A stretch of DNA of 64,000 bases from contig WBZZ01006422.1 in assembly GCA_019918135.1 (NCBI GenBank), positions 85,001 through 149,000 on the forward strand, read 5' to 3'. Below, in pieces: positions 29,973 to 39,057 of this stretch (position 1 is its first letter; every line of letters starts with the position of its first letter). This DNA is from Paulinella micropora (Eukaryota > Cercozoa > Imbricatea > Euglyphida > Paulinellidae). Below the pieces are notes generated by a model, which ran no database searches, had not been told where the DNA came from, and saw only the letters and a program-made list of their open reading frames with translations. Made by a program: the position numbers and the translations under genes.

Positions 29973-31321
29973 TGCTACTCGCTGCTTGTTTGCGTTCCTG
30001 TTACGTGAGAGGACGGCTGAGGTATGCGTGGGTCATCTACGTTATGTCATGGCATTGGGCAAAACGCATGCTGGTGCTAAACTGAAGCAATTTCGATGGG
30101 AGTGGATTTCAACTGTACTGCATGACCATCTGCGAGCTAAGGGACTACTACCTCTACGGGGCAAGTACGATCCTAATAAGAATGCAATTGCAGAGTCCTG
30201 GTTGAAGCAGGTGTTTCGAATTGCAAGGGCGTTGATGCTGGCACGATGTGTACCTTACCAGTTTTTGGGCTATGCTGCTCTTCATGCAGTCTTCATCATC
30301 AACGCTGTTCCCTACAAGGACGGCAAACCACGGTATGAGATGTTCTTCAACCGTGCGTTGCCTCACATCTCGTTTTGGCACGTCTTTTTGGATGTCTCTG
30401 CTACCGACACCTGGGAAGCCACAAGAGTCGTTCGAATACATCGGAATTGGCTGTGTACCTCGGGCATTCCCTGGAGACGTCGTCGTACTACGTGTGGTCT
30501 ACGACTGCAAGGAGGGTGGTTGACGAAAAGCATGTAGAGTTTGTGGATCATGTGGCTGGTTGGCCAGCTATCTACCCGCGTGGGGGAGTCGCCAGGACTC
30601 TCATCACTGATTTCGTAGTAGGCGAACTGGAGAGGCACAGTGCCATTCCAGATTGGCGGAATTACTTCGGTGTCACCGGGAAGAGTGGGAGCTCTTTCGT
30701 GCTGTTGAAGCGACTGCAGAAGCGGGTCTTCGAGTGGAAGACGAAGGGGATGGTCGAAATCATGCACCGCAAAGTGTTTTTCAAACGACAAATGGCGAGG
30801 AAAATGTGGTGTTGGGTGCCGCCCCAACGGATTTTTCTCGACTAACAGAGGTGGAGTCGTCGTTGCCTTCCGTTGGGAGTCGCGTGTCTTTTGGGTTTGC
30901 TTCGTCTGGGGTTGGTTCGACATCCGTTGCAACAGAGGACAGAAGTCGCCCTCTTGCAGGTGGTGGTGGTGCTCCCTCTTTGCGGGTTGGGGGGGATGGG
31001 GATCCAGAGTCTAGTGATGACGACGTCCCCCTCGTGCAGGCTGCTTCTCGTTCGGCTGTGTCGAGCAACAAGGGGGTTCCACAGCAATGGGATGGAGCTG
31101 CTGTGAGTATTCAGAACGTTGTGCCAGACGGGGCTAGGAGGGTGAGGAGGCAAAAGGGCGACGATGTTCGGAGTTGCTATGTGTCTGCTGGTCAGTCTGA
31201 CCTGCCTCTGTTGAACTTCTACGACCTTGAGGGGGAGGATGTTGCCCCAGCTGTCTCCTCTGCGGATTTGTTGCTCTATGGGGATCCCTTGGATAAGGCT
31301 CGTCACTCGCCTGGTACTCTA
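29902..31321 (+). pseudogene. Copia integrase and linker, cut by the Polinton
   Basis: The integrase core continues (FVDDATRCLFAFLLRERT; YDPNKNAIAESWLKQVFR with the catalytic Glu) to about 30440. The conserved Copia tail follows (RALPHISFWHVF), and frames shift near 30420 and 30700. After about 30845 the frame 30653 on codes an Asp/Ser/Val-rich linker. It runs into the Polinton at 31321 after GTACTCTA. Beyond the Polinton the same frame resumes at 51752 as ACTCTAATGG. Confidence 0.7.
31316..31321 (+). repeat. Target duplication of the Polinton (left copy, ACTCTA)
   Basis: ACTCTA at 31316-31321 and at 51752-51757. With a 6-bp reading the right terminal repeat is 2 bases shorter than the left. 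With a 4-bp reading (TCTA) both repeats are 151 bases. Either way one copy joins the Copia frame without a gap. Confidence 0.75.
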
Positions 31322-31472
31322 GTAGTAGATGATAACCCAGACCGTGTCGAGAATTTTTGCAAATTCTCGCCACCCTCTGGGTTGTGGCACCCCCTCCTAT
31401 GTATTTCCAGTAAAATAAATACAAAGAAGCAAAAACAACCAAATAGCCTTATACAGCACACTACAAGAAAAC
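31322..31472 (+). repeat. Left terminal inverted repeat of the Polinton
   Basis: 151 bases from GTAGTAGATGATAACCC to CAAGAAAAC, matched on the opposite strand at 51603-51753. One difference was found (TATACAGC versus TATATAGC). The AGTAG/CTACT tip fits the AG...CT ends usual in Polintons. A nested palindrome lies at 31334-31383. Confidence 0.9.
31334..31383. repeat. Nested palindrome in the Polinton tip
   Basis: AACCCAGA ... TCTGGGTT (8-bp arms, 31334-31341 and 31376-31383) encloses CGAGAATTT-TTGC-AAATTCTCG (9-bp arms, 31348-31369). The same structure occurs inverted in the right repeat. It could fold as a hairpin or cruciform near each end. Confidence 0.85.
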
Positions 31473-31627
31473 TTGTATATATCATTAAATTGACCTTTGA
31501 AGTCTTCCTAATTTGCCGAAAAAGAGAAAAGTTGTCCGTGTAAAAAAGCCACACGGGGGCTTTTCGACCTGAGCCTCTAGGTGTGCGGTGTAGAATTTTT
31601 AAGTATCTTTTTTCTGGTGAGTGGTGG

Positions 31628-31722
31628 TAAATTAGTCCCGCAAGCGGGACAATTGTCTATCGCAAGCGATAGACTAAATTAGTCCTTTAGGACAATTGTC
31701 AATAGCGGGCTATTGATTAAAT
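31628..31722. repeat. Tandem double-hairpin array
   Basis: Two 47-base units each hold two hairpins in the same spacer frame (TTA...AATTG...). Unit 1 has GTCCCGCAAGCGGGAC (31635-31650) and TCTATCGCAAGCGATAGA (31656-31673). Unit 2 has GTCCTTTAGGAC (31682-31693) and TCAATAGCGGGCTATTGA (31699-31716). The second stem differs between units by paired changes that keep base pairing. The rest of 31473-31762 is AT-rich leader with no gene. Confidence 0.85.
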
Positions 31723-31762
31723 TCCATTTAAGTTTAAGGACATAATAAGACATAAAAGGACA

Positions 31763-32470
31763 ATGCCAGACTACAAGCAAGGAAAAATTTATGCTATCCG
31801 CTCACACCAGACCGACCAAATATATATAGGTTCTACTACAAACCCACTACATAAAAGATTGTATCAACATAGGATAAATTACAAGCAACACATCAAAGGA
31901 AAATATGGTTTTGTTTCTTCTTTTGATATTATAAAGTATGAAGATAATTACATTGAATTAATAGAAGAATACAAATGTGAAAACAAAATGCAACTTAGCA
32001 GGAGAGAAGGAGAAATAATTAGAGAGAGTGAATGTGTTAATAAGGTCGTCGCTGGTAGAAGCAGAAAAGAATATCACGAAGATAACAAAGAAACACGAAA
32101 TGAAAATAGTAGAAAATATTATAAAGAAAATCGCGATAGAATCTTAAACGAAAATAAAGAATATAGAAACTTAAATATTGAGAAAATAAAGAAAACGAAA
32201 AAAGAATACTATGAAAGTAATCGTGAAATCATAGCGGAAAAAAGTAAAAAATATAGAAATGAAAATTTAGAAGACATAAAACAAAGAAAGAAAAAATATT
32301 ATGATAATAATTATGAAAATATTCTTCAAAGACGAAGAGAGCAGAATCATTTAATCGTGAAATGTGTGTGTGGAGTTGAAGTTTCAAGAGGATATTTATC
32401 AAAACATAAAAGAAATAAAAAACACAAAACACTAACGGAACCAATAGGACTAAATGCTTTCAATTTATAA
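31763..32470 (+). CDS. GIY-YIG endonuclease with C-terminal CxC...H zinc motif (copy 1)
   Basis: 235 codons. The nuclease domain (about 1-95) has GKIYAIRS and QIYIGSTT for the GIY and YIG strands, the catalytic Arg in LHKRLYQHR and the metal-binding Glu in LSRREGEIIRE. A long Lys/Glu/Tyr repeat region (about 105-200) follows. The C-terminus is CVCGVEVSRGYLSKHKRNKK with a final His, a putative zinc finger. Such nucleases nick DNA and are often mobile. It is a paralogue of 33472-34116, and its 3' end overlaps the integrase gene tail to tail by 6 bases. Confidence 0.85.
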   Translation: MPDYKQGKIYAIRSHQTDQIYIGSTTNPLHKRLYQHRINYKQHIKGKYGFVSSFDIIKYEDNYIELIEEYKCENKMQLSRREGEIIRESECVNKVVAGRSRKEYHEDNKETRNENSRKYYKENRDRILNENKEYRNLNIEKIKKTKKEYYESNREIIAEKSKKYRNENLEDIKQRKKKYYDNNYENILQRRREQNHLIVKCVCGVEVSRGYLSKHKRNKKHKTLTEPIGLNAFNL

Positions 32471-33397
32471 ATCTAATATTTGTTTCTTCTGCCTTATTCT
32501 ATCTGAGGTTCTCACATTACTTTCATCAATGCTTTCTCTTTTTAATAATCTCTGTGTGTTTCGTTCCTTAGTTATTTTTTTCTCTTTATCTTTTACTTGC
32601 TTTTCTTCATCTACTGATTTAGTAAATTCAGTTTTTAGAAGTTCTCTCGGTGATACTAATTCATTATCAGATAGAATGATTTTAAAGCCAGACCTACCTA
32701 TTACTTTGTAAATCTGCTTACTAAACTGTTTTCCTCCTTTTTCGAACATCCGCCTCTTTAATTCCTTCCTCACCTTATCGCCAATGCTATACTCATCAAT
32801 CAGATGGTCTCTTTGAAGAGTCTGTTTATTCTTATCACGGCCGGTAAAAATATCAATCGGTCTGCTTCCTGTTGTAGAATGAACTTTATGATTATAAGCA
32901 TTGACTAAGTCTTGAATATAACTTACCCAATCAAAATTTCTATTAGTTTCAAATAATAAATCTAACCATCTTCTAATACTCCTTATCACTCTATCAACAA
33001 CCGCTAAGGCTCTATGGTCGCCTACTTCAACCACATCGTGCTTAATACCATTCCGAATAAAATATTCACGAGTAGCACCTTTATATTCTCCTCCGCTGTC
33101 GGTTGTAATTGATTTTGGTTTATAAGGTATAAATTTCAAAGCATAATAAACTTCTTTTGCTGTTTTATTTTTTAATGGAATGATTATTAAAAATCGGGAA
33201 TGACAATCAATCCAACAAAGCATCCAAGCATAGCCTTTATTCCCCTTTTTGTCCTTTATTTTACTCATGTCCGCCAAATCTAGGAACACTTGGTCTAATG
33301 GTTTATCAACCCATATAGTGTTCCATATTTTTGGGTTCTTTTTCTGATAATGAATTTCTAATGTCTCTTCTCTTTTTTTCTCTTCAATTTCGTCCAT
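32465..33397 (-). CDS. Retroviral-type (rve) integrase of the Polinton
   Basis: 310 codons. It inserts the element's DNA through its terminal repeats. The core has Asp40 (VFLDLAD), Asp100 (SITTDSGGEY) and, 34 residues on, Asp135 (RALAVVDRVIRS) where the family has Glu. The codon is GAT. The C-terminal part has an SH3-like stretch (YSIGDKVRKELKRR ... YKVIGRSGFK) and a Lys-rich tail. No chromodomain is visible. The start context is TATATAAT just before ATG. A GIY-YIG gene lies on each side. Confidence 0.9.
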   Translation of the reverse strand: MDEIEEKKREETLEIHYQKKNPKIWNTIWVDKPLDQVFLDLADMSKIKDKKGNKGYAWMLCWIDCHSRFLIIIPLKNKTAKEVYYALKFIPYKPKSITTDSGGEYKGATREYFIRNGIKHDVVEVGDHRALAVVDRVIRSIRRWLDLLFETNRNFDWVSYIQDLVNAYNHKVHSTTGSRPIDIFTGRDKNKQTLQRDHLIDEYSIGDKVRKELKRRMFEKGGKQFSKQIYKVIGRSGFKIILSDNELVSPRELLKTEFTKSVDEEKQVKDKEKKITKERNTQRLLKRESIDESNVRTSDRIRQKKQILDL

Positions 33398-33471
33398 ATT
33401 ATATAATTAATTTTATGTTAAAGTTTTATTATATATTATATATACCAGTAAAAACCAGTAAAAATCAGATA

Positions 33472-34116
33472 ATGCCCGACTTTAAACAAGGAAAGATTTA
33501 TTGTTTAAGATGTCATGAAAGTGATGATGTGTATATTGGTTCTACTACTCAAACTTTATCTCAACGACTATCCGACCATAGAAGTAGTTATAAATCGTAT
33601 ATGAAAGGAAAGGCGAATTATGTGTCGTCATTTGAAATTATTAAACAACAATCTCATTATATTGAATTAATAGAATTGTTTGAATGTAATAATAAAGATG
33701 AACTACACAAAAGAGAAGGAGAAATAATTAGAGAAACAGAATGTATTAATAGAAGAATTGAAGGTCGTGATAGTAAGACATATTATTTAGATAATAAAGA
33801 AAAAATAGATACTTATAAGAAAAATCACTATGAAATAAATAAAGAAAAATACAAAGAGAAAAACAATAAATGGAAACTTGAAAATAATGAAAGATGTAGA
33901 AATAAAAATAAAGAGTATTATGTAAAAAAAATTGACGAAATAAAAATTAAAAAAAAAGAAATCTATTTGAAAAATAAAAATATTATTCAAGAAAACTCAA
34001 AGAAAATTATAGAATGTGAGTGTGGTATTTTGCTATGTGTAGGTGCTAGAAATAAACATAAGAAATCAGTGAGACACATTAATGCACCGATTGGATTATT
34101 TACATTTGGATTTTAG
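33472..34116 (+). CDS. GIY-YIG endonuclease with C-terminal CxC...H zinc motif (copy 2)
   Basis: The start is placed at 33472 (MPDFKQGKIYCLRC), because this aligns with copy 1 (MPDYKQGKIYAIRS) and the longer upstream reading overlaps the integrase start; 214 codons. GIY (GKIYCLRC), YIG (VYIGSTTQTL), Arg (LSQRLSDHR) and Glu (LHKREGEIIRE) are all present. The tail CECGILLCVGARNKHKKS plus His matches the putative zinc finger of copy 1. It overlaps the next, convergent gene by 4 bases. Confidence 0.85.
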   Translation: MPDFKQGKIYCLRCHESDDVYIGSTTQTLSQRLSDHRSSYKSYMKGKANYVSSFEIIKQQSHYIELIELFECNNKDELHKREGEIIRETECINRRIEGRDSKTYYLDNKEKIDTYKKNHYEINKEKYKEKNNKWKLENNERCRNKNKEYYVKKIDEIKIKKKEIYLKNKNIIQENSKKIIECECGILLCVGARNKHKKSVRHINAPIGLFTFGF

Positions 34117-34640
34117 AACTTCAAGAAACATTTTTCAATATCATTATTTTTTTCTTTCTTAGCACCACCAGAAGATTGATTATATACTTTTACACTTACA
34201 CTACTTGACTTCTTACCTTTTCCTTTTTTTGGCTTAATTTCTTCTTCTTCTTCACTACTCTCGCTTTCGCTTTCTTCACTCTCTGGCTCAGGCTCTGGTT
34301 TCTTACTCTTCTTCTTTTCTCTCTTAGTTTCCGCTTTCTTTCTTCTTATCTTCATGTTTGCCATCTTTTCCGCAATGATATCAGTAAAATCACATTCACT
34401 TTCACTATCACTCTGCTCGGGTGTGTCATCTTGGTCTTTCTCATTAATAATATCGCTCGCCACATTTTTATTTTCTATCTCTGCTATTTTTTGTTCCATA
34501 TCTTCGTCTTCGTTTTTAATTGCATTTCGGTATTGTTCCAAAACCTTTTTAGCATGTTCCATCTTTCGTTGTTTCGCTTTTGCTTTTATTCCTTCCACAG
34601 CACTACCCCAGTTCTTACGACTTGCTTCGGGAGACGGCAT
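34113..34640 (-). CDS. Highly charged Lys/Glu protein, function unknown
   Basis: 175 codons. A basic, helical N-terminal 60 residues (KNWGSAVEGIKAKAKQRKME) is followed by acidic Ser/Glu runs and Lys-rich blocks, and it ends KCFLKF. It may be disordered or coiled. There is no family match. The start has a TATA-like AGTATAAATG context. It lies between the GIY-YIG gene and the divergent fibre gene. Confidence 0.6.
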   Translation of the reverse strand: MPSPEASRKNWGSAVEGIKAKAKQRKMEHAKKVLEQYRNAIKNEDEDMEQKIAEIENKNVASDIINEKDQDDTPEQSDSESECDFTDIIAEKMANMKIRRKKAETKREKKKSKKPEPEPESEESESESSEEEEEIKPKKGKGKKSSSVSVKVYNQSSGGAKKEKNNDIEKCFLKF

Positions 34641-34703
34641 TTATACTAAGATTAATATATTTTAGTATTTTTAAAATTAAATATTTATTTGTTATAATAT
34701 ACA

Positions 34704-37700
34704 ATGAGCCAGTATAAATCATTACTCGGCTTGAATGAATTGGCGGTTGATAGTCTAGATATTAAAAATTTAGATCTAACAAATACTAATATTACAGGTT
34801 TAAATACAGACAGAGTGCCAGAAGATGAAAACCCTTTGAACCTCTACTATACTGATTTACGATTTGATACAAGATTATCTACCAAATCAACAACAGATGT
34901 CAAAGAAGGAAAAAATTTATACTACACAGAGCAACGAGTAAGGGACAACGACGAAGTCAAAGCCTCAACTCAACATAGAAGTAATACTTCCAATCCGCAC
35001 CAAACCAGTTTATACAACTTGATAGACACAAACATATCCGCACCAACTGTCGGGCAATACTTAACATATAATGATGTAGATGGTAAATGGAGGAATACCA
35101 CCATTGGGTCAATTGATACACTCACCGATGTAGTCATAACCACACCAATAGCCAATAATAGTTATCTTACATATAATTCAATAAACTGGGTAAATAAAAC
35201 CTTTCCAATAAATGTGGATGAATTCGGCAACATTAGTATGGGAGATAATCTAAATATAACAGGCGTCAATTTACTAAATACCAAAGATGTTGATACTTGG
35301 ATATCAGAGCACGAAGACAATAATGATAAAGTGTCAGCAGATGGTTCAATAGATACACACAGCGACTGTACAATAACAACACCTACCAATAACCAACTAC
35401 TCATTTATTCAACAGGACAATGGAGAAACACAAACTCTCCATTTATAAGATTAGATGGTTTAGCCATGATGATAGGGGATTTAAATATGGGTGGGTTTAA
35501 CATAACAAATGTCGGTAATGTTGATGGTATTGATGTTTCGGCTCTTGATAGTTCTGTTGTTAAACTAACAGGCGACCAAACCATAACAGGGAATAAAACA
35601 TTTACTACTTATGTGGCCGTAAAAGACTCAAATCCATTAAACACTGGCAAGTTATTCTTCAATTACAACAATAATATGGGTTCTATTTATTCGTCGGAAG
35701 CGGGTGGGGCAACGGGCTATCCATTATCTTTTGTAGGCTCGTCCATACTTTTTGCTCCAACAACAGGGGGCGGAATGACACTGACAAATAATGTTTTAAA
35801 TTTTAACAGCACGACAGCAATCAGCGGACTGCCCGCACCATTCTATGATGGCGATGCTTCAACAAAAGCATATACCGATACGAAACTAGCCAAGGACGGG
35901 ACAACGGCTATGACGGGCAGTTTAAATATGGGTGGATTTTCAATAACAAATGTTAATTTAGTTGATGGTATTGATGTTTCGACTATTGATACTTCGGCCG
36001 TGAAACTAACAGGAGACCAAACTATAGCAGGAACCAAAACATTCAGCAACATAATAAATGCTAGTGCGGGGATTGATATGAAAAGCCAAAGTATAACAAA
36101 TGTTAATCTTGTTGATGGTGTCGATGTTTCGGCTCTTGATACTTCGGCCGTAAAACTAACAGGAGACCAAACCATAGCAGGGAATAAAAAATTTACTTCA
36201 ACAATAGAAGTGCGGGGTGCTACTGCTCCAACCGCTTTTGATGGTATCGGTATTGCCTTTGATACGGCGACAAATATAGGAGAGATTGTGGCACAAAAAA
36301 TAGCAACCGCGGGCTATTATCCAATACAAATAACAGGGTCATATGTTGATTTATATGCTGGGGATAATGTAATAGCGACAGCAACTGGCACTACACTATC
36401 TTTAAACAACAGAAAAATAACAAACTTAGCCACACCAACAGCAACAACAGACGGGGCTAATAAAACGTATGTAGATACATTAGACGGGCAAAATGTGAAA
36501 CTAACAGCTAACCAAACCATAGCAGGAATTAAGACATTTAGCAGTGGTCTTGAAATAACAGGAAATTCAATAAATGCTACAACAAAAGGAACATTCGTGG
36601 TTTTTAACTCCACAGCCAATATCGGGTCAATTGCTAGTTTGGATATGAAAACTGCAACATATTACAACTTTGAAATTTCTGCCAAAAAAATAAGTTTTAT
36701 TATTGACGGGACGATAGTCGGTTGGGTAAATGCTTCGGGGCTAGATTGTAATAGTAGCAAAATAGCCAACCTTGGAACTCCGACATTATCAACGGACGGA
36801 GCAACAAAAGGATATGCGGACACATTGGACGGGCAAAATGTAAAACTAACAGACGACCAAACCATAACAGGAATTAAGATATTTAATGGAAGTAGAAATG
36901 ATGTAAGGGCACTGAATTTGTTAAGCCAAGCCGATTTCAATAATGTGGATATCATTAATGGTGGAAATATAACATATAATGGGGCGAGGATATTAAACCA
37001 AAATGGAGGAGATATATTCTTTTCACAGTCAACGGGTGATTATCAGTATTTCTTATTTACTCTAAATACTGCTTCAAGTGGAACCGCAGACCAACGAGGC
37101 TACCTATTTACGAATGTAGCATCTGATGTAAAAGGAGCAGGTCTTTATATTTCAAAACTTTTGGACAATAAAAGTGCTTCGTCCGACATTGTCCGTTTTA
37201 ACAATGCGGGCGGTATGCGGTTTTATGGAGCCTTAGATATGAACTCAAACAATATAACAAATGGAGGAACAATAACGGGAACAACAATTACTTCAACTGC
37301 GGGTATATCAACAACAACAATAACGGCAAGCGACAAAATAACAACAGCATCAGGTAAGCCGATAATCATAGGCAATACAACGAAAGGAGTAGGAGCAACT
37401 GGTGGCTTAGAGTTATATGGAACGGCGAGCAACACCGCGGGGCCACATATACAGGCAATAACAACAGCAGACACTCATCCACTTTTTCAAATGTGGAATT
37501 ATGCTCATAATGATATTAATTTAGGGTTTGATGCTTATGTGTCGGGAGGGGTATGGAAATCATCTTCTGCGACATCTAACTTTATAATACAAAAAGGCAC
37601 TAATCTTACTTTCTATTACAAATCAGGAGTATCGGCTGGAACTACTATATCATCATGGGGCGAGGCAATGAACATAAGCAATGCTGGACTATTGACAGCA

Positions 37701-38477
37701 AATGCGGGGATTACATATTCTGGGGTGCTAACAACGGCATCGGCAACAACTAATGGAGCAAAAATAGCAATTCAAGGACAAACAGACGGGGGTAGTAGCC
37801 GCGGAATATTTGTATGGGATGCTACTGATCCAAACTGGGGAATTTATATGTCTCAGTCTGGGACAAATAAAACATTAAGCGGAACAGGAACAGCACCAGC
37901 AGGAGGAGGAGGAGGATTAACTTCTTATGCTATTAGATTTAGAGTTAATGGTTCTTCAACGAGTGGGTTCATATGGGAGAATAATTCAAATACTGCTTTA
38001 ATGTCATTAAGAGCGAGCGATGGTCAGTTGTGGGTATTGTCTAATCCAATTCAATATTCAGACAGGAGAAAAAAAGAAGATATAAAGGAATGTTTAGGCT
38101 TAGATTTTATTAATAAGTTAAATCCAGTTTGCTATCGTATGATTGATGACAAAAAGAAATGTAGGACTGGCTTAATAGCACAGGAATTAGAAGAAATACT
38201 AACAGAAATGGATATGCTAGATTTTGGTGGTTTTATAAAAGAAACAATTATGGTGCCGTGTCCAAAGCAAAGAGAGGAATACGAATTGAAAGGTGTGAGT
38301 GTTAAGCCAGAAGATGTTAAATGTGTTGATAGTGGTAATGTCGGTTATGGTATAGGTTATTCCGAGTTTATCGCCCCGTTAATTAAGGCCGTTCAACAAT
38401 TATCGGAAAAAATAAATAATATAACTAATGATATAGCCGACTTAAAAAAACAATTAGCAGAAAATAATGCCTCCTAG
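34704..38477 (+). CDS. Giant fibre protein with endosialidase-type (S74) chaperone domain
   Basis: 1,257 codons. The body has at least five repeats of a beta-rich unit (VDGIDVSALDTSAVKLTGDQ, ending TIxGxKxF) at about residues 260-750, typical of trimeric phage-like tail fibres. Residues about 1115-1210 are an intramolecular chaperone: YSDRRKKEDIKECLGL, LNPVCYRM and CRTGLIAQELEEIL. In phages this domain folds the trimer and is then self-cleaved by a Ser/Lys pair. A short coiled coil (IKAVQQLSEKINNITNDIAD) ends the protein. It probably forms a capsid-vertex spike for host attachment; that role is inferred. The first 40 residues may be the capsid anchor. Confidence 0.85.
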   Translation: MSQYKSLLGLNELAVDSLDIKNLDLTNTNITGLNTDRVPEDENPLNLYYTDLRFDTRLSTKSTTDVKEGKNLYYTEQRVRDNDEVKASTQHRSNTSNPHQTSLYNLIDTNISAPTVGQYLTYNDVDGKWRNTTIGSIDTLTDVVITTPIANNSYLTYNSINWVNKTFPINVDEFGNISMGDNLNITGVNLLNTKDVDTWISEHEDNNDKVSADGSIDTHSDCTITTPTNNQLLIYSTGQWRNTNSPFIRLDGLAMMIGDLNMGGFNITNVGNVDGIDVSALDSSVVKLTGDQTITGNKTFTTYVAVKDSNPLNTGKLFFNYNNNMGSIYSSEAGGATGYPLSFVGSSILFAPTTGGGMTLTNNVLNFNSTTAISGLPAPFYDGDASTKAYTDTKLAKDGTTAMTGSLNMGGFSITNVNLVDGIDVSTIDTSAVKLTGDQTIAGTKTFSNIINASAGIDMKSQSITNVNLVDGVDVSALDTSAVKLTGDQTIAGNKKFTSTIEVRGATAPTAFDGIGIAFDTATNIGEIVAQKIATAGYYPIQITGSYVDLYAGDNVIATATGTTLSLNNRKITNLATPTATTDGANKTYVDTLDGQNVKLTANQTIAGIKTFSSGLEITGNSINATTKGTFVVFNSTANIGSIASLDMKTATYYNFEISAKKISFIIDGTIVGWVNASGLDCNSSKIANLGTPTLSTDGATKGYADTLDGQNVKLTDDQTITGIKIFNGSRNDVRALNLLSQADFNNVDIINGGNITYNGARILNQNGGDIFFSQSTGDYQYFLFTLNTASSGTADQRGYLFTNVASDVKGAGLYISKLLDNKSASSDIVRFNNAGGMRFYGALDMNSNNITNGGTITGTTITSTAGISTTTITASDKITTASGKPIIIGNTTKGVGATGGLELYGTASNTAGPHIQAITTADTHPLFQMWNYAHNDINLGFDAYVSGGVWKSSSATSNFIIQKGTNLTFYYKSGVSAGTTISSWGEAMNISNAGLLTANAGITYSGVLTTASATTNGAKIAIQGQTDGGSSRGIFVWDATDPNWGIYMSQSGTNKTLSGTGTAPAGGGGGLTSYAIRFRVNGSSTSGFIWENNSNTALMSLRASDGQLWVLSNPIQYSDRRKKEDIKECLGLDFINKLNPVCYRMIDDKKKCRTGLIAQELEEILTEMDMLDFGGFIKETIMVPCPKQREEYELKGVSVKPEDVKCVDSGNVGYGIGYSEFIAPLIKAVQQLSEKINNITNDIADLKKQLAENNAS

Positions 38478-38808
38478 ATTACACCCCCCACCGCCAGTCA
38501 TTGAAATAGACGGCGAACTAACACCAGAGTTGAAAAATCGTGTTTTAGACATTTCATTGAAGAATGAAGAAAAAAAAGTAGAGCACGAATTGGAAGATAA
38601 CTGGAATTGTTGTTGTATAACAAACAGACCGACAGACAGCCGACTTATTAAATACTTATTTCAAATGGGTATCATTATATCCATTATAACCCTTTGCATC
38701 GTAAGGCTATCTGAAAAGAACTTACCTTGTGAGGTTGCTAATACTTATGTCGGTATTTTAACACTTTTGATTGGGATATGCCTTCCATCACCTTCTTCAA
38801 AGAAATGA
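38467..38808 (+). CDS. Small membrane protein with two hydrophobic segments
   Basis: 113 codons, starting 11 bases before the fibre gene ends. The N-terminus is proline-rich (MPPRLHPPPPVIEIDGE), with a CCC motif near residue 48. Two membrane-spanning stretches follow: MGIIISIITLCIVRL (about 66-80) and TYVGILTLLIGICL (about 93-106). Small membrane proteins are common in Polinton-like viruses and virophages. The role is unknown. Confidence 0.7.
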   Translation: MPPRLHPPPPVIEIDGELTPELKNRVLDISLKNEEKKVEHELEDNWNCCCITNRPTDSRLIKYLFQMGIIISIITLCIVRLSEKNLPCEVANTYVGILTLLIGICLPSPSSKK

Positions 38809-39057
38809 ACATTCATATATATGTGTCATATACCAAGACGAACTATCGCCAGCACACATTAAAGGCAGGGCTTCATCAAAACTAACACACCAATCACTCA
38901 TCGGTTTGTAAATACACTTAAATTTAGTATCTATACCCTTTTGAATACAATAAACACAACTAATATTCTTTTTTTCGCTTACCCGAGAGTAAAAGTCGCA
39001 GGCACTCCGCGAAAATATTTTGATTATTAAAAAGTTTATGAGTAGTAATATAACCAT
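38797..39057 (-). CDS. Possible Cys-rich small protein (doubtful)
   Basis: 86 codons, antisense to the start of the next gene and to the end of the previous one. It has a hydrophobic N-terminus and several Cys pairs (CVYC, C, WC, MC). It is the only frame filling the 39-kb gap, but it runs against the direction of its neighbours. It may be chance. Confidence 0.25.
   Translation of the reverse strand: MVILLLINFLIIKIFSRSACDFYSRVSEKKNISCVYCIQKGIDTKFKCIYKPMSDWCVSFDEALPLMCAGDSSSWYMTHIYECSFL

Noticed and set aside
31628..31722. CRISPR-like array
   Set aside because: Only two 47-base units made of hairpins with conserved spacers and variable stems; no repeat-spacer pattern and a eukaryotic context.
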